A stretch of 64,000 nucleotides of DNA from CAVXNP01 sp963763305 (GCA_963763305.1 CAVXNP010000001.1:1240001-1304000); one strand, 5' to 3'. Positions 10,801 through 21,308 are shown, counted from the first letter of the stretch. Translations and numbers: made by a program. Notes: generated by a model from the sequence alone, not told the origin.

Positions 10801-11706
10801 TCGACGACAGCCGCCATCTTCGCGAGACCACCAACCGCCATCTGCTGGGGTTCGATACCGACCAGGGCCGTACCGCCGATGGCACCAGCGTCTGGGGCAG
10901 TGCATGGAATCATGGCGGCGATCATGCAAGCGACGGCAATGCCCCCGCGATCAACGCCAGCGGCAGCGGTCTGCTGATCGGTGCCGACCGGTCGCTTGGC
11001 GCGGACGTGCGGCTGGGCGCGCTGATCGGACGCGGACAGAGCTCGATCCAGTCCCGCGACGTCGGCTCCTCCGCCCACGTGCGGCGGCGATGAGGCCGGC
11101 GTTTACGCCAGCGCTCGCTTTGGCGCGGTCGTGCTGCGCGGGGCCGCCGCTTACGCCTGGCAGAACATAACCACCCATCGCACGGTGGCGTTCGGCGCAT
11201 TCAACGAGCGCCTGCGGGGCGAGCATCATGCCCGGACAGCACAGGCCTACGTCGAAGGCGGCTACCCGTTCGATGTCAGCCCCGGCCACCAGCTGGAGCC
11301 GTTCGTGAATCTGGCCCGGGTGCGAGTGCACAACGAGGCGGTGAGCGAACGTGGCGGCGCCTCCGCCCTGTTGGTGGGCGACAACAACGCGGCGGTGAAC
11401 CTTGCCACGCTGGGACTGCGCGATACCTTCGCACTCGACCACGCCGGCACCATCCATGGCCATGCCGGCCTGGGCTGGCAGCGGGCCTGGGGCGATCTGG
11501 CCCCGGCCACCGTGATGCGTTTCGCCAGCGGCAGCGGCAGCTTCGCGATCAGCGGCGTGCCGGCGGCGCACCATGCGTTCACCACCGAACTGGGGGTGGC
11601 GTTCGAAGTGGCCACCCACGTCGTCGTCAATGCCAGTTACGTGGGGCAGTTCGCCAGCGAGGCCACCGATCAAGGCGCACGCATGAGCCTGACCGTCACG
11701 TTCTAG
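4851..11706 (+). CDS. Giant type Va autotransporter 1 with Gly-rich and PATR-repeat passenger (one frameshift near 11082)
   Basis: An outer-membrane autotransporter of about 2284 aa. Residues 1-24 (MNRTYRLVWNRTLRIVQVA) are an extended signal peptide region; the signal ends near LPAAAA (64-67). Residues about 95-505 and 660-860 are GGNGG/GGSGG-type low-complexity repeats broken by short hydrophobic FTLTNSGTI-like strands, as in a beta-helix. Residues about 960-1151 and 1457-1776 hold eight 64-residue PATR modules (GTLTLSGANTYTGGTT). The last ~275 residues are the beta-barrel, beginning GTSVWGSAWNHGG and ending MSLTVTF. The frame stops prematurely at TGA 11091. Dropping one base near 11082 joins SSAH to GGDEAGVYASARFG and the barrel continues to TAG 11704; the total then divides exactly by three. 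It is probably an adhesin or biofilm factor. Confidence 0.9.
5133..7390 (+). repeat. Gly/Asn-rich low-complexity coding repeats in autotransporter 1
   Basis: Irregular GGCGGCAACGGCGGC-type repeats encode runs such as GGNGGNGGRGG, recalling mycobacterial PE_PGRS proteins in composition. They fall in two blocks (5133-6370 and 6830-7390) separated by a non-repetitive segment with the LTLESGYRFTGNVVS motif. The same motif recurs after the second block (LTLENGYSLTGNVVS), so the whole Gly-rich block plus spacer appears to be duplicated. Confidence 0.8.
7728..8303 (+). repeat. Three tandem 192-bp PATR units, autotransporter 1
   Basis: Unit starts at 7728, 7920 and 8112, each exactly 192 bp (64 residues, beginning GTLQGD and ending NTYTGGTT.SA). 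They are nearly identical to the second block at 9219-10178. Confidence 0.9.
9219..10178 (+). repeat. Five tandem 192-bp PATR units, autotransporter 1
   Basis: Units start at 9219, 9411, 9603, 9795 and 9987, at an exact 192-bp period. The third and fourth are almost base-identical to units of the first block, which indicates recent duplication or gene conversion. Confidence 0.9.
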
Positions 11707-11992
11707 GGCGCCCTGGCCCACTCAGCACGAGCGTCAGCGCGTTGGCCGGATGCGGGTGCAAAGCAGCATGGGATCGAGCCGATGTCGGGCCACAAAGGCC
11801 ATATTTTCGCATCCGGGCGATCCCGACCAGGAGTCGTTCGCGACCTCATGGCGGATGACCGTCGATGCGTGTCAGCCCGATACAGAGCTCGCGGACGGCC
11901 ATAAGGACCCCGCCGACGAAGTCGCGTATCCGGATGGGCGCCTTCCGGCGCTCGCTGCGTCACTTCCGCCGGAAGCTCGCGCACCTTTGCGA

Positions 11993-12025
11993 GAAAAAAG
12001 GCGGCCTGCCGGCCGCCTTCTTTTT
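11993..12025. terminator. Bidirectional terminator between autotransporter 1 and the DUF2383-like gene
   Basis: AAAAAAGGCGGCC-TGCC-GGCCGCCTTCTTTTT has an A-tract on the left and a T-tract on the right of one GC-rich stem. It can therefore stop transcription arriving from both converging genes. Confidence 0.85.
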
Positions 12026-12027
12026 GC

Positions 12028-12477
12028 TCAGGCGTCCGACCGTCCCGGCCCACCGTGGCGCCACGGCGCGGCGCCGGCGCGGATCCGCCGGTAGCTCTCG
12101 GTGAGCACTGCCTGCGTGTCCGGCGTGATGCCGTTGTCCTTGATCGCGTCCTCGAACGCCGCCTCGATACTGCGCTGCGCCTTCTCCGCCGCGGCCAGCA
12201 CCGCCTCGTCGCCGCCGCTTCCCAGCCGATCGCGCAGATGCATCGCCACCCGCTGCGCCGTACCGGCCAGGGTGCCGTCGTCTTCCGGTTCACCACCGAG
12301 CGCACTGACCTGCTGCCGCAGCCGCGAGGCCACCTCGCGTCGCTCGGCGGCGCAGGCCTGCAGCGGCACCGCCAGCTGGCTGTCGCGTGCCTCCCGCGCC
12401 GCTTCGGCATAGCGGTCCGCATTGTCGATGGTGGTCGCCACCAGGTCGTTGAGCAGGCGGATGTCGTGGTTCTGCAT
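12028..12477 (-). CDS. PA2169/DUF2383-like four-helix-bundle protein
   Basis: 149 aa, all-helical and soluble. The N-terminus DIRLLNDLVATTIDNADRYAEAA and the core ACAAERREVASRLRQQV and RSIEAAFEDAIKD match the PA2169/DUF2383 ferritin-like four-helix-bundle family, whose biochemical role is unknown and which is often linked with stress. ATG 12477 is chosen because the family normally begins just before the DIRLLNDL helix. The gene stands alone and shares a bidirectional terminator with autotransporter 1 on its downstream side. Confidence 0.82.
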   Translation of the reverse strand: MQNHDIRLLNDLVATTIDNADRYAEAAREARDSQLAVPLQACAAERREVASRLRQQVSALGGEPEDDGTLAGTAQRVAMHLRDRLGSGGDEAVLAAAEKAQRSIEAAFEDAIKDNGITPDTQAVLTESYRRIRAGAAPWRHGGPGRSDA

Positions 12478-12886
12478 GGCTTCTCCGATGGTCAGCCCAC
12501 GCGATGGGGCGCGTCGCAGGCAATGGCGCCATTGTCGGAATACCTGGCGACGCGCCCGTGAAAGCCGCGACCTGCCGCCGACTGCACAACGAACCCTGGT
12601 CCGCCCTGCTTCCCCGGTCGAAAGCGACCGCTCGGAGGCCGTCGGCCAGGCGATGGACCGGGCACTCGAAGCATCGCCGCCTTTGCGGCGATAAAGCCGC
12701 ACCGCGCGGACATCGCGCGCGATGCCCATTGCCCGGGGTCTTCTGCCACGTTGCAAGCACGCCGCCTTATCGACTTGTCGCGCACCCAACACGGCGCTTC
12801 TCGAAATGTGGGGATGCCGCCTCTCGCCAAGTAGAGCGATCTCAGCACCGTCGTTCGCGCCCACGAGGGCCGGCGTGGCCGGCATA
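12478..12886. other. Intergenic region, no supported gene
   Basis: About 400 bp between the DUF2383-like gene and the terminator of autotransporter 2. Frames on both strands are Arg/Pro-rich GC artefacts. It presumably carries the promoter of the DUF2383-like gene. Confidence 0.4.
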
Positions 12887-12923
12887 CAAAAAGGCCGCCA
12901 CCGGATGGCTCCGGTGGCGGCCT
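12887..12923 (-). terminator. Rho-independent terminator of autotransporter 2
   Basis: On the minus strand a GGCCGCCACCGGA/TCCGGTGGCGGCC stem is followed by a run of five T and then GT. It begins 25 bp after the autotransporter 2 stop. Confidence 0.88.
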
Positions 12924-12947
12924 GGGTTCCTTCCCGTTGTTGCCGGA

Positions 12948-15900
12948 CTAGAACTGCACGCGCAGGCCCAGGTTGACGCCATAGCTGGCACGGTCGCGTC
13001 CGGTAGTGGAGTTCAGGCCACCGTAGAGGTAGGTCTGCCTGGCCAGACGCAGCGTGCCACTGGCGTCGAGCTTGAGCAGATCGCGACCCATCGCGGGTGC
13101 ATGCAGCGCGAAGGTCTCGCCATCGAGCGTGGCATCGACCGTGGGCTTGAGCGTGCGGCCGAAGTCGTGACCGACCGCCGCGCCGAGCCGGAACGTCACG
13201 TCGGTCGCCAGCGGATCCTGCTGCGCCGACCCGAGGTTGATGCCTGCGAGCACCCGCGTACCGGTCGCCCCGTAGCTGCCCACGGCCAGCTGCGTCCGCG
13301 CGTCGCCGGCTTCGGCAAAGCCGTCCCGACTGACCCGCTGCCAGATGGCCTGGGCGTACGGCTCGACATGCATGCCCCGGTGCTGGATCGGCAGGCGGGC
13401 GGTCACGCTGGCGGCCATGCTGTGGCCGTCGGCCTGGGCGGTCAGGTTTTGCGCCGGAGTCAGCGGATCGGCACGGCGCGTGCGCCAGTCGTCCTTCGTC
13501 CACGACGCAGTGCCGTCGACCCGCACCCGGCCGCTGCTGACCTCGCCATAGAGCAGCACACCGTTGCCGCGGACGCTGCCCGACGTCGGGACGTCCTGCA
13601 GCCGGCTCTCGGTATGGGCCAGGCCCACGCCCCACAGGGTGGCGTCACCGCGATAGGCATCCAGCCCCACACTGGCGCGACTCTGCTGGGTATGGAAGCC
13701 GCTCGCCTGCGCATCGGAAGAGGCGCGGTACCCCCCCTGCGACACGGTGGTCCAGGCACGGCTGCCGTGCTCACCGCCGTTCACCGAGGCCTCCACCATG
13801 TGGTCGGCCATGTCGCCGGCCAGACCCAGGCTCGCTTCGCGTGCCATCGCCGCTTCCTGCGCATGCACTTCGCCGGCCAGCTGCTGCATCATCGCCGGCA
13901 GCTGTGTGGCACGCAGGCCCGCCAGGGCGAACAGCAGGTCGTGCTGGTCGACGGTGTCGGTGCCGGCATCCTGTGCCGCGACCATGCGGTCCACCGCCTG
14001 GCCCAGGCCGACGGTGTTGGCGTTGGCCTGGCCACCAAGCAGGGTGGCGTAGGACGCCGGTGTCACGTACAGATCGATCGCGTGGCCGCCGACGTAGAAC
14101 ACCTGGAAGCGGCTGTTGGACGCCAGCCCGGCCGCCGGCTGCTGCAAGCCATCGAACGTACCCTGCACGCCACCGTCCGCCTGAACGACCCGGTAGACGT
14201 CACCCAGTTCCGGCGTGAACGCGTTGGACGCATCGCCGGTGATCCCGCGCAGGGTGGGCGCCAGCGTCCCGGCTGCGGCAAACGTGCCGCCGATGAGCAG
14301 CCGCGAGTAGTTGCCCTTGCCGGTTCCGGTGCCATACCCATCGATGTCGATCTCCAGCGCACTGCCTTCGTGCATCGTGACCGTGCCGGTGACCGACAGC
14401 GTGCCCGGCGAGTTGCCCGGTGCCAGCGTACCCTTCACGTCGATCGCCCCGTCGATCAGGCCGACGCCGCGCAGCGTGCCCGGCTGGTCGACCTGCACAT
14501 GGCTGGTCAGCGCCCCGTTGGCTCGCAGCATGCCCTCCTGCACACAGGTGCCGTTGGCCAGCGTGGCCGCACCGGTCATGTTCAGCGTGCCCCTGCCGCT
14601 CTTCACGAAGCAGCCGGCGCTGCCGTCGGTAAGGAGCTGTCCGGACAGCTCGGTGGTCGTGCCCGCGTCAGTGTTCACGCCGGAGTTGCCGCTGACCAGC
14701 ACGGTCTGTCCAGTGCCCAGGGTGTCGACCGTCCGCAGGGTACCGCCGCGCAGCACGATCACCCCCGTGCCCAGCGACGAGCCGCTGTCGATCTTGATCA
14801 CGCCGCCGTCGATCAACGCACCGCCGGTGAACGTGTTCTCGCCGGTGACCACCAGCGTGCCGCCGCCGCGCTTGATCAGCCCGCCGGTGCCGCTCATGTC
14901 GCCGTTTTCGGTGAGCGTCACGCCGTCGAGCGTGGTGATCGATGCATTGCCGCTTCCGATCAGCATGTTCCGATCGGTCGACATCGACCGCGTCACCGTC
15001 AGATCGCCTCCGTTGAAGCTGATGGCATTGGACGCATTGCCCAGGTTCGCGTCACTGGCCACCTGCAGCGAGCCGCCGTTGAGCAGGGTGCCGCCGCTGT
15101 AGGTGTTGGTCCCCTTGAGGATCAACGTGCCGGCGTTGACGGTGGTGCCACCCTGCTGCGCGGCGGCGCCGTTCACCACCATGGTGCCCTGGCCGTTCTT
15201 GACCAGGCCGCCGGTGCTGCTGATCGCACCGTCGCTGGTGAAGGTGGCGCCCGCGTCAGTGGTAAAGCTGCCGCCCGCCAGCGTGATGTCGCGCGCGCTC
15301 TCGAAGCTGCCCGTCACGTGCAGCGTGCCGCCGTTGAGCCTGAGGTCCGAGGAGACAGCGCCCAGGCTGGCGTCACGGCTGACCTGCAGCGAGCCACCGT
15401 TGACGGTGGTGCCACCGGCATAGGTGTTGGTGCCGGTCAGCTCCAGCGTGCCGGCGCCGTCCTTCACCAGCGCGCCGGTGCCGCTCATGCTGCCGGCATA
15501 GGCGCCGTCGGTGGTCTGGTCGAAATCCACCGTGCCGGCGTTGACGATGTCGCCCTGCAGGCTGCCCGTATCGCCCTGCAGCGTGCCGCCGTTGACGAAC
15601 GTGCCGCCGCTGTAGGTGTTGCTTCCGGTCAGCTCCAGCGTGCCGGCGCCGTCCTTCACCAGCACGCCGGTGCCGCTCATGCTGCCGTCGTAGACGCCGT
15701 CGGTGGTCTGGTCGAAATCCACCGTGCCGGCGTTGACGATGTCGCCCTGCAGGCTGCCGGTATCGCCCTGCAGCGTGCCGCCGTTGACGAACGGTGCCGC
15801 CGCTGTAGGTATTCTTACCGGTCAGCTCCAGCGTGCCGGCGCCGTTCTTCACCAGCACGCCGGTGCCGCTCATGCTGCCGGCATAGGCGCCGTCGGTGGT

Positions 15901-18219
15901 CTGGTCGAAATCCACCGTGCCGGCGTTGACGATGTCGCCCTGCAGGCTGCCGGTATCGCCCTGCAGCGTGCCGCCGTTGACGAACGTGCCGCCGCTGTAG
16001 GTGTTGCTTCCGGTCAGCTCCAGCGTGCCGGCGCCGTTCTTCACCAGCACGCCGGTGCCGCTCATGCTGCCGGCGTAGACGCCGTCGGTGGTCTGGTCGA
16101 AATCCACCGTGCCGGCGTTGACGATGTCGCCCTGCAGGCTGCCGGTATCGCCCTGCAGCGTGCCGCCGTTGACGAACGTGCCGCCGCTGTAGGTATTGCT
16201 TCCGGTCAGCTCCAGCGTGCCGGCGCCGTCCTTCACCAGCACGCCGGTGCCGCTCATGCTGCCGTCATAGGCGCCGTCGGTGGTCTGGTCGAAGTCGACC
16301 GCCGCGTTGTTGGTGATGTCGCCCTGCAGGCTGCCGGTATCGCCCTGCAGCGTGCCGTCGTTGACGAACGTGCCGCCGCTGTAGGTATTGCTTCCGGTCA
16401 GCTCCAGCGTACCGGCGCCGTCCTTCACCAGCGCGCCGGTGCCGCTCATGCTGCCGTCGTAGACGCCGTCGGTGGTCTGGTCGAAATCCACTGTGCCGGC
16501 GTTGACGATGTCACCCTGCAGACTGCCGGTATCGCCCTGCAGCGTGCCGCCGTTGACGACGGTGCCGCCGTTGTAGGTGTTGCTTCCGGTCAGCTCCAGC
16601 GTGCCGGCGCCGTTCTTCACCAGCACGCCGGTGCCGCTCATGCTGCCGGCATAGGCGCCGTCGGTGGTCTGGTCGAAGTCGACCGCCGCGTTGTTGATGA
16701 TGTCGCCCTGCAGGCTGCCGGTATCGCCCTGCAGCGTGCCGTCGTTGACGAACGTGCCGCCGCTGTAGGTGTTGCTTCCGGTCAGCTCCAGCGTGCCGGC
16801 GCCGTTCTTCACCAGCACGCCGGTGCCGCTCATGCTGCCGTCGTAGACGCCGTCGGTGGTCTGGTCGAAATCCACCGTGCCGGCGTTGACGATGTCACCC
16901 TGCAGACTGTCGGTATCGCCCTGCAGCGTGCCGCCGTTGACGACGGTGCCGCCGTTGTAGGTGTTGCTTCCGGTCAGCTCCAGCGTGCCGGCGCCGTTCT
17001 TCACCAGCACGCCGGTGCCGCTCATGCTGCCGTCATAGGCGCCGTCGGTGGTCTGGTCGAAGTCGACCGCCGCGTTGTTGATGATGTCGCCCTGCAGGCT
17101 GCCGGTATCGCCCTGCAGCGTGCCGCCGTTGACGACGGTGCCGCCGCTGTAGGTGTTGCTTCCGGTCAGCTCCAGCGTGCCGGCGCCGTTCTTCACCAGC
17201 ACGCCGGTGCCGCTCATGCTGCCGTCGTAGACGCCGTCGGTGGTCTGGTCGAAGTCGACCGCCGCGTTGTTGGTGATGTCGCCCTGCAGGCTGCCGCTGT
17301 CGCCCTGCAGCGTGCCGCCATCGACCACCGTGCCGCCGGTATAGCTGCTCGGGCCGTCGAGGACGAGCGTGCCGTCGCCGGTCTTGGTCAACCCGCCCGT
17401 CCCATCGACGCCGCCGGTAAAGGTCACGTCGCCGGCGGTGGTGTCCACGGTTCCGCCACCCGAGCGGATCGTGACCAGTTGGCTGTTGCTCGTGTCGGCG
17501 GTGGGCGCGTAGGTGCCGCCGTTGAACACGATCGAGCCGGCCTGGTTGAGCTCCGGATCGTTCTGGGTATAGATCTCGCCCGGCAGCATCGGAAACCCGT
17601 TGAGGTCGGCCGCCGTGACGACAAGCGTATTGCTCAGCACGGGCGCGTACGGACTCCAGAAGGCCGTGGGCGCAGCGGCAGGCACGTAGCTGTAGATGTA
17701 TGTGCCCGGAGCCAAGCCGGAGAACGTCACACCCTCCCAGGTCTTTGCCGGACCGTCGCTTCCGGGCGTGGCCGAAAGCTCGGTCCCCGAATTGCTCACG
17801 GCATAGAAGTTGTTGACGCCGTCCTCCAGGCCGACCGGGCGATTGGTATCGATCTGGCCGGCGCCGACGATCTGCGAAAAATCGGCGGAGGCCGAAAAAC
17901 CGTTGTCTCCGGTGATCTGGAACGAGCCCTCATAGGTGCCCGGTGCATCGCCCGAAAGAGGATGGTACGTGCCGTACCAGAAGGTGATGGTGCCGCTGGA
18001 GCCGAGCGGCGCGACGTAGCCCACCGACGTGGTGTGCGCATGACTGAGGGGCACTACGCTGGCCAGGGCAGCGAACAACATCCCGCGCCTCCAGGCCATG
18101 CTGTGGGTCGGGCGCGCGGGCGCACCGACGGAGGATGCCCGCCTTGAACGGACCAGCTCGGAGGCCACGACAAACTGCCGCAGGGCGGCGTTCCATACGA
18201 TTCTGAAAATGCGGTTCAT
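12948..18219 (-). CDS. Giant type Va autotransporter 2 with about ten PATR modules (one frameshift near 15793)
   Basis: An autotransporter of about 1756 aa. Residues 1-23 (MNRIFRIVWNAALRQFVVAS) form an extended signal peptide region; cleavage is likely after SHA (about 61). A non-repetitive N-terminal domain of ~230 residues with Ig/pectate-like strands follows. Residues about 300-945 hold roughly ten 64-residue PATR repeats (GTLELTGSNTYSGGT...GTLQGDTGSLQGDI). Further non-tandem PATR-like modules come next, then a beta-barrel from about residue 1480 (WTTVSQGGYRAS) ending YGVNLGLRVQF. One extra G at 15793-15794 in an otherwise 192-bp repeat breaks the frame; removing it makes the span exactly 1757 codons. 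Start 18219 is fixed by the ESPR. It converges on autotransporter 1 and has the same architecture without the Gly-rich blocks. Probable surface adhesin. Confidence 0.9.
15379..17330 (-). repeat. About ten tandem 192-bp PATR units, autotransporter 2
   Basis: The marker TCGCCCTGCA recurs at 15571, 15763, 15956, 16148 and on to 17108 and 17300. Every step checked is 192 bp except 15763 to 15956, which is 193 and contains the frameshifting extra G. Confidence 0.92.
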
Positions 18220-18565
18220 GTACGTTCCATTTCTTTGAATTGCAAGACGTCGCAACCGGCCAGTCTGCGGGCTGGTTGAGAGTCTCGAGGGGGAGCTGCG
18301 CGACGGCCTGCCTTCGATGGCGCCGACTACTGCGCGCAGCCTCGCTGCAAGAGCTGTGCCGACCGGCACTGTCGCGTTATCGCGCAATGTCGCGCCCCAT
18401 CAAGGGCGGACCCAACAAGTTTTTGACGGCATGTGACGCTTTCGTGACTCGCGCCGGGATCGGCGACGACGCGGCGAGACGCCGTGATCAGTCATCGAGA
18501 ACCGCGGCGATGCACTGGGCGCAGCCCCGATCGCGCGCTCACGGCCGGCGGCGCATGATGGCGGC
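18220..18565. other. Divergent intergenic region of autotransporter 2 and the DUF488 gene
   Basis: About 350 bp between two divergent genes, so it must hold both promoters. A sequence reading GGAACGTAC lies just before the autotransporter start on the minus strand. I could not define promoter boxes with confidence. Confidence 0.4.
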
Positions 18566-19165
18566 ATGTCCAAGTCCACCGGCGATCCGCCTGCCATCCA
18601 TACCATCGGCCATTCGACCCGGCCGTTCGACGCGTTCACGCAGCTGCTGCAGTCCCATGCGATCGACTGCGTGGTGGACGTGCGGCGGCAACCCGGGTCG
18701 CGCCGCTACCCGCAATACGATGCGCAGAACCTGGCCCCGGCGCTGGGCGCGCTCGGCATCGACTATTGGCATGCGACTGCGCTCGGCGGTCGCCGCGGCC
18801 GCAGCCTGCCTGCGGACGAGCCGTCACCCAACTCGTTCTGGCAGAACGCCAGCTTCCGCCGCTACGCCGACTACGCGCTGGGCGAAGCCTTCCAGGCCGG
18901 CCTGCGCGAACTGCTCGAGCGCAGCGCCCGCCAGCACTGCGCGCTGATGTGCGCCGAAGCGGTATGGTGGCGCTGCCACCGGCGCATCATCACCGACTAC
19001 CTGCTGGCCGCCGGCCGCACGGTCTGCCACATCCTCGGCCCCGGCCCCGACCAGGCGGCGCGACTGACGCCCGCTGCGCAGCCGCGCGGCAACACGCTTG
19101 TCTATCCGGCCCTGTCCCGGGCCGTGGCTTCCGAACAAGCGCCTGCCGGGGCTGAGCGGACCTGA
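18566..19165 (+). CDS. DUF488 family protein
   Basis: 199 aa. It begins with the diagnostic IHTIGHSTRPFDAF, followed by VVDVRRQPGSRRYPQY, and carries the ALMCAE..WWRCHRRIITDYL core near residues 125-145. These are the hallmarks of DUF488. The function is not established; structures suggest a small Rossmann-like nucleic-acid or nucleotide-binding protein. ATG 18566 is the only start that retains the TIGHS strand. A decayed second copy of its C-terminal half lies 3 kb downstream at about 22051-22264. Confidence 0.9.
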   Translation: MSKSTGDPPAIHTIGHSTRPFDAFTQLLQSHAIDCVVDVRRQPGSRRYPQYDAQNLAPALGALGIDYWHATALGGRRGRSLPADEPSPNSFWQNASFRRYADYALGEAFQAGLRELLERSARQHCALMCAEAVWWRCHRRIITDYLLAAGRTVCHILGPGPDQAARLTPAAQPRGNTLVYPALSRAVASEQAPAGAERT

Positions 19166-19206
19166 AGCGGCCAGCTCGATCAGCGGACGCGCTGCGTCCT
19201 CTCCGC

Positions 19207-19310
19207 GTAGGGTGGGCTTCAGCCCACCACCCGACAAGGTGGGAAGGCCGGTGGACCCGGGCCCACTACCGGGCAACGCCCAAAAGCCCGGTGGGTTGAA
19301 GCCCACCCTG
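19207..19310. repeat. Pair of inverted REP palindromes
   Basis: Two opposed copies of the GTAGGGTGGGCT/AGCCCACC element about 60 bp apart, in the gap between two convergent genes. The right copy has one mismatch (GGGTTGAAGCCC). Confidence 0.78.
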
Positions 19311-19559
19311 CAAGTGCCCCGTACGCTCCGGGCGACATGGGACCCTGGCCAGGCGCTCAGGAGCGCTCCGTTGGAACCCCCAGATCCCCTTCTGCAACTA
19401 CCCGGCCTCATCCATAGCCGCGGGAGGCCGCGGCATCCATCCGCTGCGTTCGGCGGCGCATGGGGCTACCGCTCCGTCAGATGGCGCGCACGGCTGCGCC
19501 CGGCGCACGCGTGCGTACGCCGGCCTCGGGAAACCGTGTGGAGCGCCCCCTTTTTGTGC

Positions 19560-19590
19560 CTTGCCGGCAGGCCCCCGGCCTGCCGGCAAG
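19560..19590. terminator. Strong hairpin downstream of the CxxCH exported protein
   Basis: A perfect 12-bp stem, CTTGCCGGCAGG/CCTGCCGGCAAG, with a 7-base loop, about 25 bp beyond the minus-strand stop at 19617. There is no U-tract on the minus-strand side, so terminator activity is uncertain. Confidence 0.45.
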
Positions 19591-19616
19591 TGCATTGGCG
19601 CGGAGGCCCGGCCGTG

Positions 19617-21308
19617 TTACTCGCTCTTCTTCAGGTACCGCGTCACCTTGTTGACGATGATCGGCTCGAACGTTCCGGCGGTGTCCGGCTGCAGGTCGCG
19701 ACCGCCGGCAAGGATGAAGCTGAAATCCGAGCCGCCGTGCTGCGCATTGCCGTGGCATCCCATGCAGCCGCCCATGTTGAAGGCCGTACCGCTGTAGGCG
19801 ACGTTCTTGAACGGCGCGCCTGCGGTGGTGAAGTCGGTGATGGTGTTGGAGAGCGTGCCGCCTTCGTTGCCGGCGAGCTCCGGTGCGTACGAGTAGAACT
19901 GGCCGCTGAAGACCTGCAGGTTGTAGTCGGTCTCGATGGTGCTGTTGGCCTGGTAGTAGGTCGACGCGTCGGGCCCGTCATAGGTGGCGCCCGGGGTCGG
20001 CTTGTCGATGGGCTTGCTCTGTACGCTCACCAGCTTGTAGTAGGCCCATGGCGTCCTGGTGCCCGCGGGCAGGTTCTTCTGCACGTACGCCGCGATGGCG
20101 GCGTGGGCTTCCTGGTTGACGTCGATGACGTCCTGGGCAATCAGGTGCTCGCGGCGTTCGACCTTGATCGTGCCGGTGACCAGCCCGGTGTTCGGCACGT
20201 TGGAATAGTTCAGCTGCTTGCCGGCATCGCCGAAACCGTCTTCGGTGAACGTGAAGGACTGCCCGGCCGCAGCGGTTGCATTGATCGAGTCGATCTGCGG
20301 CGTCAGCGGGTGCGTCGCGCTGCCGACGTAGTTGCCGTCGGCGTCCTCCACCGGCGCGCCGGTGCTGTCGAGGATGTTGTCGGCCTGTTCGAACGTGGCG
20401 AAGACGAAGTACGGCGCGGACGGCGTCTTCTGGATGATGTGCAGGCCGACGAGCGCCAGCGGTTCGTCAATGTAGGCGATTGCGCCACCGGCGGCATCCT
20501 TGACGTAGTAGCGTGCCGTGGTCGTGTAGAAACGGCTCGGGTCCTCGTTCTTTCCCAGCCGGCGCCATGCCGCCTTGATCTCGATGGTCCCGGTGGGGAA
20601 GCTCACCAGATTGCTCGAGCCGGGCGTCGGGTCGGTCTTGTTCTGCTGGATATAGGCGCTGGTGGCCTGCAGGAACGGCTTCACCGTGGCACTGGACCAC
20701 CAGCCCTTGGGACAGACGTAGTCGAACTCGGCCCGGTTGGCCTTGGCCGTGAACAGGATCTGGTTGTCCAGCGGAAGCGCGCCACCGGAGGCCACGCCGG
20801 CAAAGATGTGATCGAGCCCGATCTGGCTGTTCTCGTCCAGATTGATCCACGGCGGGCTGGAACCGGTGGCCGGGCCATCGGCGTAGTTGTACTGGGGCAG
20901 CGCGTCGTAATTGCAGTCGTACATCGGCTGCGCCGGGGGCGTGTTCGCGACCGCGCCCGGCGGCAGGCCGACGCCAGGGAAGATCTCCACCTTGCTGCGG
21001 AAGGTGTGCCACACCAGCGGCCCGGTGTAGCCCGGATCGCCGAACTTTGCCTGGCTGTCGGGCATGTCGCGCGTGTTGGCCTGTCCGGACTGCGCGGTCG
21101 CGGGCCAGTTCAGCGCGATGAACTCCTCCCAGGCGAAGCGCGATGCCTGGGCAAGCGTGGCGTTGGGCGCGCCGCCGGGCACGTCGGCGGGCACGGTCGG
21201 ACTGATCTGGATGGTGGATGCATCACTTGCGCTTGCAGCGGATGCGGCCAGGCAGGTGGCTATGGCCACGGCAATGGCGGCGTGCCGGATGGTCGATCGG
21301 ACTTCCAT
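19617..21308 (-). CDS. Exported protein with one C-terminal CxxCH heme motif
   Basis: A 563-aa protein with a Sec signal peptide (hydrophobic core IAVAIATCLAASAASA, cleavage near residue 27). The mature protein begins with an Ala/Pro-rich stretch, then FAWEEFIALNWPA. The only clear motif is CMGCH (Cys515, Cys518, His519), a c-type heme attachment site, preceded by GTAFNMGG. One heme on a ~500-residue scaffold is unusual for a simple cytochrome. Similar proteins are annotated only as cytochrome c family. ATG 21308 has a good site (GGGGAATCCGACC). It stands alone. Likely a periplasmic redox protein; the substrate is unknown. Confidence 0.75.
   Translation of the reverse strand: MEVRSTIRHAAIAVAIATCLAASAASASDASTIQISPTVPADVPGGAPNATLAQASRFAWEEFIALNWPATAQSGQANTRDMPDSQAKFGDPGYTGPLVWHTFRSKVEIFPGVGLPPGAVANTPPAQPMYDCNYDALPQYNYADGPATGSSPPWINLDENSQIGLDHIFAGVASGGALPLDNQILFTAKANRAEFDYVCPKGWWSSATVKPFLQATSAYIQQNKTDPTPGSSNLVSFPTGTIEIKAAWRRLGKNEDPSRFYTTTARYYVKDAAGGAIAYIDEPLALVGLHIIQKTPSAPYFVFATFEQADNILDSTGAPVEDADGNYVGSATHPLTPQIDSINATAAAGQSFTFTEDGFGDAGKQLNYSNVPNTGLVTGTIKVERREHLIAQDVIDVNQEAHAAIAAYVQKNLPAGTRTPWAYYKLVSVQSKPIDKPTPGATYDGPDASTYYQANSTIETDYNLQVFSGQFYSYAPELAGNEGGTLSNTITDFTTAGAPFKNVAYSGTAFNMGGCMGCHGNAQHGGSDFSFILAGGRDLQPDTAGTFEPIIVNKVTRYLKKSE

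Noticed and set aside
12504..18147. Long plus-strand open frames opposite autotransporter 2
   Set aside because: They are repeat-derived antisense shadows (VGLVEIHRAGVDDVALQ-type periodicity) with no signal, start or homology.
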